DNA of 64,000 nucleotides from assembly GCF_039543665.1 (NCBI RefSeq), contig NZ_BAABKE010000001.1, positions 1 through 64,000 of the forward strand, given 5' to 3'. The notes beneath the pieces were generated by a model. The model ran no database searches, was not told the origin of the DNA, and was given only the letters and a program-made list of their open reading frames with translations. Position numbers and translations under genes: made by a program. This stretch comes from Wohlfahrtiimonas larvae. Its GTDB lineage: Bacteria > Pseudomonadota > Gammaproteobacteria > Cardiobacteriales > Wohlfahrtiimonadaceae. Below are positions 42,812 to 50,912 of the stretch, piece by piece; the stretch's first letter is position 1, and every line of letters begins with the position of its first letter.

Positions 42812-44374
42812 ATGGCAGAAATCGCTCAGAAAATACAAAAGAAAGGGCTTTTAGGCTCATTATTTACAATCAGCGCATTGACGCTCGTTTCACGTATTTT
42901 AGGTTTAATTCGTGACATGGTATTTGCAAGTTATTTTGGTGCAACCGCCATGATGGATGCTTTTAATGTTGCCTTTAGAATTCCTAATTTATTTCGCAGG
43001 TTTTTTGGTGAAGGTGCATTTAATCAATCCTTTGTGCCTGTATTCAGTGAGTATTATGAGAAAAAACGTGATCAGTTGCCATTGTTCATTGCAGAAGTTT
43101 CTGGTTCTTTAGGTATTGTTTTGCTTGGTATTACAATACTTGGTGTATTTTTTGCCCCAGAATTAGTATTAGTATTTGCTAGCGGCTTCAAAAGTGACCC
43201 AGAAAAGTTCGCATTAACAGCAGAGCTAGTGCGTATTATGATCCCTTATGTATTCTTGATCTGTATGCTTGCGATGTATTCGAGTATTTTAAACTCGTTG
43301 GATCGTTTTGCACTACCTGCATTGTTGCCAAGTTTATTGAATATAGCCATGATTATTGGTGCATTTTTAAGTGTTCAATTTTTAAAAGTGCCAATTTTAG
43401 GTTTGGGCTATGCTGTTATCATTGCAGGTGTGATTCAATGTTTGATTGTGATGTACAGTGTTCACCAACAAAAATTATTAACATATGTACCTAAAGTTGC
43501 CTTTGGTGCACCAGGTGTAAAGCAAGTGGTCATTTTAATGATTCCTGCATTGATAGGATCATCTAGCAGTCAAATCAATATCTTGATCAATACACAATTA
43601 GCATCACGTTTAGAAACAGGTAGCGTGACGTGGTTATATTACTCAGATCGTTTAGTTGAATTTGCATTGGGCACGGTTGCTGTTGCATTAGGAACAGTCG
43701 TATTACCAAAATTATCACGTTTAAGCGCATCGAATGATCAAGAAGGTTTTGAAAAAACAGTTAATTGGGGGATTCGTTTAGCATTAGTTTTGGGGATCCC
43801 TTCAAGTATAGGTTTAATTTTATTAGCAGAGCCTTTATTAGCATTACTATTCATGCGTGGCGCATTCACTTATAACGATGTGCTTATGTCTGCTAAAAGC
43901 TTAGTCACATATGGTACAAGCATTGCAGCTTATTTTTTAATTAAGATTCTAGCGCCAGTTTACTATTCAAGACAAGATACAAAAACGCCATTGAAATTTG
44001 GTTTAGTTTCCATTGCTGTGAATATTGTGTTGCAGTTCATTTTAGTGAAATATTATGCACATGCAGGTTTAGCGTTATCTACATCTATCGCAGCGTGGGT
44101 AAATGCATTGTTGCTAATGTTTGGTTTGCATTATTTGGGTATTTACAGATTAGGGCGATTGATGACAGGGAAGTTATGGGTTGTGATTCCAGCTAATCTT
44201 TTATTAGCCAGTTTTTTATATTGGGTTTGTCAGTATAATAATTTTTGGATCTATGCCTCTTTATGGGTGCGATTGGGTGGCTTGATGGTGGTGGTGCTTA
44301 CTTCTGTTATTGGGTATTTTGTTTGTTTGCATCTATTGGGTTTTTCATTGAAGCAATTCAGAAAAGTCTCATAA
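42812..44374 (+). CDS. murJ: Lipid II flippase MurJ
   Basis: From ATG 42812 the protein has 520 residues, close to E. coli MurJ (511). It is a MATE-like/MOP protein with 14 membrane helices that moves lipid II across the inner membrane for peptidoglycan synthesis. Signature motifs are S-R-I-L-G-L-I-R-D near the N-terminus, D-A-F-N-V-A-F-R-I-P-N-L-F-R-R near residue 48, and E-G-A-F-N-Q-S-F-V-P-V-F near 66. The longer frame from GTG 42746 adds 22 residues that overlap a promoter element, so it is not preferred. Confidence 0.95.
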   Translation: MAEIAQKIQKKGLLGSLFTISALTLVSRILGLIRDMVFASYFGATAMMDAFNVAFRIPNLFRRFFGEGAFNQSFVPVFSEYYEKKRDQLPLFIAEVSGSLGIVLLGITILGVFFAPELVLVFASGFKSDPEKFALTAELVRIMIPYVFLICMLAMYSSILNSLDRFALPALLPSLLNIAMIIGAFLSVQFLKVPILGLGYAVIIAGVIQCLIVMYSVHQQKLLTYVPKVAFGAPGVKQVVILMIPALIGSSSSQINILINTQLASRLETGSVTWLYYSDRLVEFALGTVAVALGTVVLPKLSRLSASNDQEGFEKTVNWGIRLALVLGIPSSIGLILLAEPLLALLFMRGAFTYNDVLMSAKSLVTYGTSIAAYFLIKILAPVYYSRQDTKTPLKFGLVSIAVNIVLQFILVKYYAHAGLALSTSIAAWVNALLLMFGLHYLGIYRLGRLMTGKLWVVIPANLLLASFLYWVCQYNNFWIYASLWVRLGGLMVVVLTSVIGYFVCLHLLGFSLKQFRKVS

Positions 44375-44470
44375 TATCTTTGATTTAGATCAAATTGTAA
44401 TGTTTTGTATAGATATTAATCATAAGGTAAATTTTAGATTGTAATTGATTTGTTGTGGCGTTATTATTTT

Positions 44471-44493
44471 GGTCTGCCTCATTGAGGCAGACC
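44471..44493. other. 23-bp near-perfect palindrome in the murJ-luxS gap
   Basis: GGTCTGCCTCA and TGAGGCAGACC are perfect 11-bp arms around a single T. No T-run follows on either strand, so this is not a standard terminator. The region is downstream of both convergent genes, murJ and luxS. It could be a protein-binding site, an RNA 3' hairpin or a dispersed repeat unit. Confidence 0.5.
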
Positions 44494-44540
44494 ACAACAA
44501 GATTGAAATACTAACAAATCAAAACATAATAATCATGTAT

Positions 44541-44565
44541 AGCGCCGAACGGCGCTTTTTCTTTT
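44541..44565 (+). terminator. Terminator downstream of murJ
   Basis: AGCGCC and GGCGCT form a GC-rich 6-bp stem with a GAAC loop, followed by TTTTTCTTTTG. The orientation fits the rightward murJ transcript, although it lies 166 bp after the stop. Confidence 0.75.
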
Positions 44566-44593
44566 GTTTAAAATTACACTGATTTAAGCACGG

Positions 44594-45070
44594 TTACACT
44601 ACATTGCGGACAAAAGCATCATCACTGATACCTTTTTCTAAGATAATTTTTGACCATTCTTTAGCTGAATGTAGCGAGTGATCTTTATAGTTACCACAGG
44701 CAATTTTTGCAATGCCTTGGACTTTATCAATTGTATAACTATCTTTGACAATCTCTTCTAAGGTTTTTTTCAATACTTTGGCAACTTCTGTTGCTGTTGG
44801 CTCACCCCAAGCAATCAAATGAAAACCTGTACGACAGCCGAATGGTGAAATGTCAATAATGCCATCGAGTTGATTACGCATGAGATCAGCAAAAATATGC
44901 TCAAATGTATGCATACCACTTGTTTCAATAGCTGTTTCATTCGGTTGAGTTAAACGTACATCAAAGTTTGTGATGATATCGCCTTTAGGGCCAACTTCTT
45001 TGGCGATTAAACGGACATAAGGTGCGATGACGATATTATGATCGAGTGTAAAACTTTCTACTTCTGCCAT
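44594..45070 (-). CDS. luxS: S-ribosylhomocysteine lyase LuxS
   Basis: This 158-residue LuxS cleaves S-ribosylhomocysteine to homocysteine and DPD, the precursor of autoinducer-2. The metal site is H54-T-F-E-H58 with C125 in A-K-I-A-C-G. The catalytic cysteine is C79 in F-G-C-R-T-G. Length is slightly below E. coli (171), and the N-terminus F-T-L-D-H is conserved. It is a single leftward gene; pfs is not adjacent. LuxS also serves the activated methyl cycle, so quorum sensing should not be assumed. Confidence 0.95.
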   Translation of the reverse strand: MAEVESFTLDHNIVIAPYVRLIAKEVGPKGDIITNFDVRLTQPNETAIETSGMHTFEHIFADLMRNQLDGIIDISPFGCRTGFHLIAWGEPTATEVAKVLKKTLEEIVKDSYTIDKVQGIAKIACGNYKDHSLHSAKEWSKIILEKGISDDAFVRNVV

Positions 45071-45125
45071 GGTTACTCCTAAATATATATGTTTAATATG
45101 TTTTAAAGCTATCTATATTTATACA

Positions 45126-46619
45126 TCAAAAATTCATTGCGCGAAAGGCTAAAGCTTCAGTTAAATGTGTTGCCTTGATATTTTCTGAGGCTTCTAAATC
45201 TGCAATAGTTCGTGCAACGCGTAGAATACGATGGAAACTGCGTGGAGATAGGTTTAATCTTTTTTGTGCTTTATCCATTAATTCTAATTCTCTTGCTCCT
45301 AATTGGCAATCTTCATCAATTTCTCTCACTGTTAATAAAGCATTTTGTTTACCACGACGTTGATTTTGAATATTTCTAGCTGCTACAACTTGTTCTCTCA
45401 TGCTTGCAGATGATTCACCTAGTTGTGTTGTTTGTAATTCGGATGTCATTAAACGAGGTACTTCGACATGTAGATCAATGCGATCTAAAAATGGCCCTGA
45501 GATTTTATTACGATAACGATTCACGGCATCTGTACTGCATTGGCAGGCTTTTTCTTTATCACCAAAAAATCCGCAAGCACATGGATTCATGGCGGCAATT
45601 AATTGAAATTGTGCAGGAAATTTAGCTTGTGAAGTGGCGCGTGAAATATTAATAATGCCCGATTCCAAAGGTTCTCGTAGAGTTTCTAATACTTTACGAT
45701 CAAATTCAGGGAGCTCATCCAAAAATAAAACACCATGGTGAGCCAAGGAAATTTCACCCGGACGAGGATTTGAGCCTCCCCCTACAAGCGCTACAGAAGA
45801 TGCTGTGTGATGTGGCTGCCTAAATGGGCGAATGCCAAAATTTTCAATGTCAAAACCTTGATGGCTAACAGAAGCAATAGCAGCAGCTTCAATAGCTTCA
45901 CTTTGTAACATATCAGGTAATATTGTCATAAAACGTGAAGCCAACATTGTTTTACCGGTACCAGGTGGGCCAATGAGTAATATATTATGTCCACCACTAG
46001 CGGCAATTTTTAATGCACGCTTAGCAAAAACTTGGCCTTTGATATCCAGCATATCTAATGCTGTGCGGCTATGGGCGATGATAATTTCTTCAGGGGCTTG
46101 TAATGTATGTTTACCTTCTAAATATTCCACAACTTCTTTTAAATTGTTGGCAATAAAAATATGTTGGCTTTCTAAAAATCCCACTTCATTAGAACGATCT
46201 GCTGGGATGATAATATTTTTGGAATGATGAATGGCAGAAATTACAGTGGGTAATAATCCACGAATAGCACGTAAATCACCTGTTAAAGCAAGCTCACCTA
46301 TAAATTCATACTTATTAATTTCTTTAGATTGCAATTGTCCTGAGGCAATTAATACGCCAAGGGCAATGGATAAGTCATATCTTCCGCCTTCTTTGGGTAA
46401 ATCAGCAGGTGATAAATTAACAGTGATTTTACGGGCAGGGAATTCATAACCTGAATTAATGATGGCGGCACGAACACGATCTTTACTTTCTTTAACTGCT
46501 GTTTCTGGCATGCCCACAATATTAAATGCAGGTAAACCATTACTGATATGAGTTTCAACACGAACAATTTCAGATATCAGTGCTTTTTGTGCCCTAGTGT
46601 ATAAAACGGATAAACTCAT
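45126..46619 (-). CDS. comM: ComM/YifB family AAA+ ATPase (Mg chelatase-like)
   Basis: This 497-residue protein has an N-terminal Lon-like domain (S-V-L-Y-T-R-A and N-I-V-G-M-P-E-T-A-V-K-E-S), a Mg-chelatase-type AAA+ core, and a C-terminal helical lid. The core carries Walker A G-P-P-G-T-G-K-T near residue 217, Walker B L-F-L-D-E-L-P-E-F near 298, and P-C-A-C-G-F-F-G near 346. In Vibrio, ComM is a hexameric branch-migration helicase that helps integrate transforming DNA. E. coli YifB is the homologue. Presence together with type IV pilus genes is compatible with natural competence (inference). It is a single leftward gene. Confidence 0.93.
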   Translation of the reverse strand: MSLSVLYTRAQKALISEIVRVETHISNGLPAFNIVGMPETAVKESKDRVRAAIINSGYEFPARKITVNLSPADLPKEGGRYDLSIALGVLIASGQLQSKEINKYEFIGELALTGDLRAIRGLLPTVISAIHHSKNIIIPADRSNEVGFLESQHIFIANNLKEVVEYLEGKHTLQAPEEIIIAHSRTALDMLDIKGQVFAKRALKIAASGGHNILLIGPPGTGKTMLASRFMTILPDMLQSEAIEAAAIASVSHQGFDIENFGIRPFRQPHHTASSVALVGGGSNPRPGEISLAHHGVLFLDELPEFDRKVLETLREPLESGIINISRATSQAKFPAQFQLIAAMNPCACGFFGDKEKACQCSTDAVNRYRNKISGPFLDRIDLHVEVPRLMTSELQTTQLGESSASMREQVVAARNIQNQRRGKQNALLTVREIDEDCQLGARELELMDKAQKRLNLSPRSFHRILRVARTIADLEASENIKATHLTEALAFRAMNF

Positions 46620-46772
46620 GTTTCACCTTAATAATTATTGTTAATAAATGTAAATTTAACATGGTGGTAAGCTATAAGTTATTAAAAATTCTTATACAAA
46701 TAATGATCGGAAAATTCATATTTTAATATTAAAAATATGAATAAAACTATTAAATGAAAATAATTTTCTTTA

Positions 46773-46813
46773 GAGAATGATAATTAATTGCATTTGATAA
46801 TATTTTTGATAAT
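46773..46813 (+). promoter_or_regulatory. Candidate Fur binding region before the TonB-dependent receptor
   Basis: The 19-mer at 46773-46791 matches the Fur consensus at 14 positions by my count. Two further GATAAT units follow at 46796 and 46808, giving three GATAAT hexamers in 35 bp. This fits multi-unit Fur binding ahead of an outer-membrane receptor gene. The whole gap (46620-46880) is AT-rich, so some matches may be chance. Confidence 0.6.
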
Positions 46814-46880
46814 ATCTTTTTCTTGGTTGGATGTAGCATTTTAGGCTGTTCGTCTCGTAATCTTGATTTAAGGGTTTTTC

Positions 46881-49835
46881 ATGGGTTCTAATTATCAATA
46901 TCCGCTAAATATTTTAGCGGTTGCAGTTGTGTGTGTGTTTTATGGTTCAATGAGTTATGCGGAAGAAAATATCGATGATGATGCGATTGATCTTGGTCAA
47001 GTAACGGTACTTGGAGAGAGAGATGGTAAAAGTCATGAGGAAAAACATAATCAAGTTTATGACCGAAGCATCTCTTCTGTTTATCGAGATAAAACAGAGG
47101 TTGAGAGATTCAAGGGTTCAGTTCCTGCTGATGTGTTTAAGGGAATGGTTGGTGTAAATAGTGGTGATGCTCGTAATAGTGGTGCACTAGATCCTAATGT
47201 TCGCGGAATCCAAGGGCAAGGACGTGTGCCTGTGACAATTGATGGTACAGAGCAAGCCATTACCGTTTGGCGCGGTTATGCAGGTGCGAACAATCGAAAT
47301 TATATTGATCCTATGTTGATTGGTGGGATGACAGTTGAAAAAGGTCCTGCATTGAGTCGCGGTGTCAATAGCTCTGTAGGTGGATCAGTAGCAATTACAA
47401 CATTAGGTATCAACGATATCGTGGCTGAAGATGAAAATTGGGGCATTGATTTCAAGCTTGAAGGTAGTAATAATTCTATTAAGCCGAATATGCCAAATAT
47501 TAATGCCCCTTTGCCTAATATTTTAGGGTCATCAACCAATATTCCTTATCTATTCTCTTTTTATGATAATGCAACAGCGGTTACACCTCGCACAAGTGGG
47601 CAAAATTCATTTGGTGATGATAATGCATTTCGTTTTGCAGCAGGTAAAAAATGGGATAATTTTGATTTACTGGGTGTATATGTTTATAGAAAAAAGGGTA
47701 ATCATTTTGCGGGTAGAAATGGTGCCGGACGTTATTCAGGTGGTGAATATAATAAAGAAAATGCAGCAGAACGAAAAGATTTTTGGGATAACTACACCAA
47801 ACATTTAGCAGATGTCTATAAACCAGGCAGTGAAGTGCCCAATACATCCAATGAGATGCAATCAATATTATTGAAAGGTACTTGGCGCCCAACAGATGCA
47901 CAAGCATTAGAGCTAGGTGTTCGTCATACTTGGGGAAAATATGGTGAAATCATGCCTTCACGTGTTGCTAACCATTTATCAGATTTAGATCATTTGTTAA
48001 ATACTTCTCCTGAGAATGATATGAAGGATTATGTTCGTCAACAAGTTGTGGGAAAATTTCCTCAATGGCCATTAAGTAAAGTAAAAACAACCGCTGTATA
48101 TTTAAATCATAAATGGAACCCTGAAAATCGATTCATTGATTTAGAAACGAACATTTGGGGGACAAAAACATTATTAGATACGCATACTTCGGGTGGGTAT
48201 CCACGTGAATTTTATAGTGCATTTTTACATCCTGAATTGAAAGGGAAATGGCGTAATACATCTTTGACCAATTCTGATAATCGACGCTGGGGGGTAACAA
48301 CTAGCAATAAAATGGAATTAACAGATAAGTTAGATTTAACACTGAGTGGTAGTTATCAACATGAGAAATTAAAATCAAAAGATATTTGGTATTACGACCC
48401 AAAAGAAACTCAAGGTTATTCATTTAGAACTATTCCAAGAGAGGGATGGCGCAAAGAATGGAATATGAGTTTTAACTTTGATTGGCAACCAACTTCTTGG
48501 CTAGATTTGAGTGCAGGTATGCAAAAACAAGGTTACTCTTCTTACGATGAGCAGTTGAATCGCCAGCGTAGAGCAAGAAATCAAGCTTATGCGAGTAAAG
48601 GCGCCCCCGGATTATTATTAAATTATGAACTTGAACCAACACAAGATTTATTGGATGCTCATGCAAAATTTGCAGCAGGCCGAAAGAGTGAGGATTCTGC
48701 TGAAAGAACAAAAGCAATGAGAGAATATATGACATTTGTTCAGAATTATAATCGTGAGCTTGCAGAAAAGGGGATATCAGCAAAGGTACCTGTGTTTTAT
48801 GATCCTGATAGCCAAAAAATCTCAGGTAATGAAACTTGGTATGTGCGTGAGGATGGTAAATTTCATGAAGAAGATAATCCTTTTAAAAACGGCACAATGG
48901 AATCGATAGGAGCTAAACCTCCAGCAAACTCTAGCTATACTCATACAAATCGCCCATATGTTGGTGATCCATTTGCTGAAGTGCCAAAACAAAGTAATAG
49001 TGGCATATGGCAACCTGTATTATCCGCAACAGTTTGGGTGAGTGATAATGCAAGATTGTATGCGCGTTATGCTAAAACTCAGAGAATGCCGAGTATGTTT
49101 GAGTCTACAGTTGGTTTTTCTGCTAATCCGATTTATTTAGGCACAGGGTTAAAACCTGAAAAAAGTACAAATATTGAAGTGGGTTATGTGCACGATTTGA
49201 GTGAATTGTTGGATTCTGGTCGTTATGCAGATATTAAAGTGGCTTGGTTTAGAAATACGATTAAAGATGTGATAGATCGTGATCAGTTCTTCTCACTGAG
49301 AAACATTGATAAACAGATTGTGAGTGGCTTGGAGCTACAAAGCCGTTATGATAACGGTCGATTCTTTGCGGATTTCAGTGCATCATATTTCTTGAAAAAT
49401 AAAGTGTGTGATAACTCTACTGCTATTTCGATGGATCCTTATTATGGTCGCATTAATAGTTGTGTGAAAGATGGTTTTTATAACAGCTATTTGCGTAATA
49501 TGACACCACCAAAATATGCTTTAAACCTTACGATAGGTGGGCGACTCTTAAATGAAAAATTGGAAATCGGTACAAGAATCTTACATCACGCCGGTTCTAA
49601 AAATACGGATAAAGAAAACTTTGGTGATATCGCACCTTGGCAGACAAACGTGCCTGTACATTGGGCAAAAGCAACGACCGTGGATGCTTGGGTGAATTAT
49701 TCATTTGATAAAAATACATCATTAGAAGTTGTGGCGACGAACTTAACGAACCAATATTATTTGGATCCATTAACACGCTCGCATTTCCCAGCGCCTGGTA
49801 GAACAATCCGTGTAGGGTTTAATATTAAATTCTAA
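46881..49835 (+). CDS. TonB-dependent outer-membrane receptor
   Basis: This 984-residue receptor has a signal peptide at about residues 1-27 (cleaved after S-Y-A) and a TonB-box-like D-L-G-Q-V-T-V-L-G near 38-46. The plug domain includes D-P-N-V-R-G-I-Q-G-Q-G-R-V-P-V-T-I-D-G near residue 108-126 and V-E-K-G-P near 152. A large 22-stranded barrel ends in G-R-T-I-R-V-G-F-N-I-K-F, with the terminal Phe used by the BAM machinery. The plug style (R-N-Y-I-D-P-x-L-I plus V-E-K-G-P-x-L-S-R-G) resembles receptors of Pasteurellaceae/Neisseria type for haem or iron carriers. The ligand is not determined. A Fur-like region precedes it, which supports iron-related uptake. It is alone, without a TonB or ABC system beside it. 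Confidence 0.88.
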   Translation: MGSNYQYPLNILAVAVVCVFYGSMSYAEENIDDDAIDLGQVTVLGERDGKSHEEKHNQVYDRSISSVYRDKTEVERFKGSVPADVFKGMVGVNSGDARNSGALDPNVRGIQGQGRVPVTIDGTEQAITVWRGYAGANNRNYIDPMLIGGMTVEKGPALSRGVNSSVGGSVAITTLGINDIVAEDENWGIDFKLEGSNNSIKPNMPNINAPLPNILGSSTNIPYLFSFYDNATAVTPRTSGQNSFGDDNAFRFAAGKKWDNFDLLGVYVYRKKGNHFAGRNGAGRYSGGEYNKENAAERKDFWDNYTKHLADVYKPGSEVPNTSNEMQSILLKGTWRPTDAQALELGVRHTWGKYGEIMPSRVANHLSDLDHLLNTSPENDMKDYVRQQVVGKFPQWPLSKVKTTAVYLNHKWNPENRFIDLETNIWGTKTLLDTHTSGGYPREFYSAFLHPELKGKWRNTSLTNSDNRRWGVTTSNKMELTDKLDLTLSGSYQHEKLKSKDIWYYDPKETQGYSFRTIPREGWRKEWNMSFNFDWQPTSWLDLSAGMQKQGYSSYDEQLNRQRRARNQAYASKGAPGLLLNYELEPTQDLLDAHAKFAAGRKSEDSAERTKAMREYMTFVQNYNRELAEKGISAKVPVFYDPDSQKISGNETWYVREDGKFHEEDNPFKNGTMESIGAKPPANSSYTHTNRPYVGDPFAEVPKQSNSGIWQPVLSATVWVSDNARLYARYAKTQRMPSMFESTVGFSANPIYLGTGLKPEKSTNIEVGYVHDLSELLDSGRYADIKVAWFRNTIKDVIDRDQFFSLRNIDKQIVSGLELQSRYDNGRFFADFSASYFLKNKVCDNSTAISMDPYYGRINSCVKDGFYNSYLRNMTPPKYALNLTIGGRLLNEKLEIGTRILHHAGSKNTDKENFGDIAPWQTNVPVHWAKATTVDAWVNYSFDKNTSLEVVATNLTNQYYLDPLTRSHFPAPGRTIRVGFNIKF

Positions 49836-49863
49836 TCATTATTGTGATGAATAGGGTTGAATC

Positions 49864-49896
49864 AAAAGGTTGCTTGAGTTTTAAGCAACCTTTTTT
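49864..49896. terminator. Bidirectional terminator between the receptor gene and pdxS
   Basis: AAAAGGTTGCTT and AAGCAACCTTTT form a 12-bp perfect stem with a 7-nt loop and T-rich tail. It can serve both converging genes. Confidence 0.9.
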
Positions 49897-49907
49897 GATA
49901 TTGAGAA

Positions 49908-50759
49908 TTAACGACCTGCCATAATCTCAGATTCTGCCAATGTTGCAATTTCAATGCCTTTCATTGGTTTGCCTAAGTTACGAGAGAGTTTTGCTAATAG
50001 ATCGAAATCTTCGTAGTTAGCGACAGCTTGTACGATTGCCTTAGCGAATAGCTCAGGGTTTTCTGATTTGAAAATGCCAGAGCCAACGAATACACCATCC
50101 GCGCCCAATAACATCATCAATACAGCATCAGCTGGTGTTGCAACACCACCTGCTGCGTAGTTTACAACTGGTAAACGACCTGCTTTTTTGATCTCTTTGA
50201 TCAATTCATAAGGTGCTGCGATATCGCGTGCATAAACCATCAATTCATTGTCTGATTTTGTGGTTAATAAACGGATTTCTTCATTCACTTGGCGCATGTG
50301 GCGTACAGCTTCTACGATGTTGCCTGTGCCAGGTTCACCTTTTGTGCGAAGCATTTGTGTGCCTTCACCAATGCGGCGAAGTGCTTCACCTAAGTTACGG
50401 CAACCACAAACGAATGGTACGTTGTAATCACTTTTCAATAAGTGATAAACATCGTCCGCTGGTGTTAATACTTCACTTTCATCAATATAATCAATGCCAA
50501 TTGCTTCTAAAATACGAGCTTCTGCAATATGTCCGATGCGTACTTTTGCCATGACAGGAATTGAAACAGATGCTTTGATTGCATGAATCAATTCAGGATC
50601 AGTCATGCGAGCAACGCCACCTTCTTTACGAATGTCTGAAGGCACACGTTCCAAAGCCATAACAGCAACAGCACCTGCTGCTTCTGCAATTTTAGCTTCT
50701 TCTACATTCACAACATCCATGATTACGCCGCGCTTTGGCATTTCTACAAATTTAGTCAT
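49908..50759 (-). CDS. pdxS: Pyridoxal 5'-phosphate synthase subunit PdxS
   Basis: This 283-residue PdxS (Pdx1) makes PLP directly from ribose 5-phosphate, glyceraldehyde 3-phosphate and ammonia in the DXP-independent pathway. Motifs are G-V-I-M-D-V near residue 11, A-L-E-R-V-P-S-D-I-R near 36, the catalytic lysine in M-A-K-V-R-I-G-H near 70-77, and the second lysine region R-T-K-G-E-P-G-T-G-N near 138-147. The glutaminase partner PdxT is not encoded next to it or elsewhere in this window. A MocR-type regulator is divergent. Most gammaproteobacteria use PdxA/PdxJ instead, so this pathway may have been acquired (inference). Confidence 0.95.
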   Translation of the reverse strand: MTKFVEMPKRGVIMDVVNVEEAKIAEAAGAVAVMALERVPSDIRKEGGVARMTDPELIHAIKASVSIPVMAKVRIGHIAEARILEAIGIDYIDESEVLTPADDVYHLLKSDYNVPFVCGCRNLGEALRRIGEGTQMLRTKGEPGTGNIVEAVRHMRQVNEEIRLLTTKSDNELMVYARDIAAPYELIKEIKKAGRLPVVNYAAGGVATPADAVLMMLLGADGVFVGSGIFKSENPELFAKAIVQAVANYEDFDLLAKLSRNLGKPMKGIEIATLAESEIMAGR

Positions 50760-50825
50760 TCCAATATCCTCTTTGGTTTTGATGATTAACAGAACATGTA
50801 GACTAACAAAGGGAATGGCTGTGAA

Positions 50826-50858
50826 ATAGATCCAATTGGTTGCTTTTTATACCATCCA
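50826..50858. promoter_or_regulatory. Candidate PdxR operator (direct repeats) between pdxS and pdxR
   Basis: ATAGATCCA (50826-50834) and ATACCATCCA (50849-50858) form an imperfect direct repeat about two helical turns apart. Between them lie CCAATTGG and a T-run. MocR-type PdxR proteins are known to bind repeated sites between their gene and pdxS/pdxT. The match here is by eye only. Confidence 0.35.
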
Positions 50859-50912
50859 CTTTTATTGTGTTTCTTCTGCTATGCTTAGTGTGAATTGAGG
50901 AAATGGATTGAG

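Noticed and set aside
47563..47907. Open frames inside the TonB-dependent receptor gene
   Set aside because: Shadow frames of a long, well-supported coding region.
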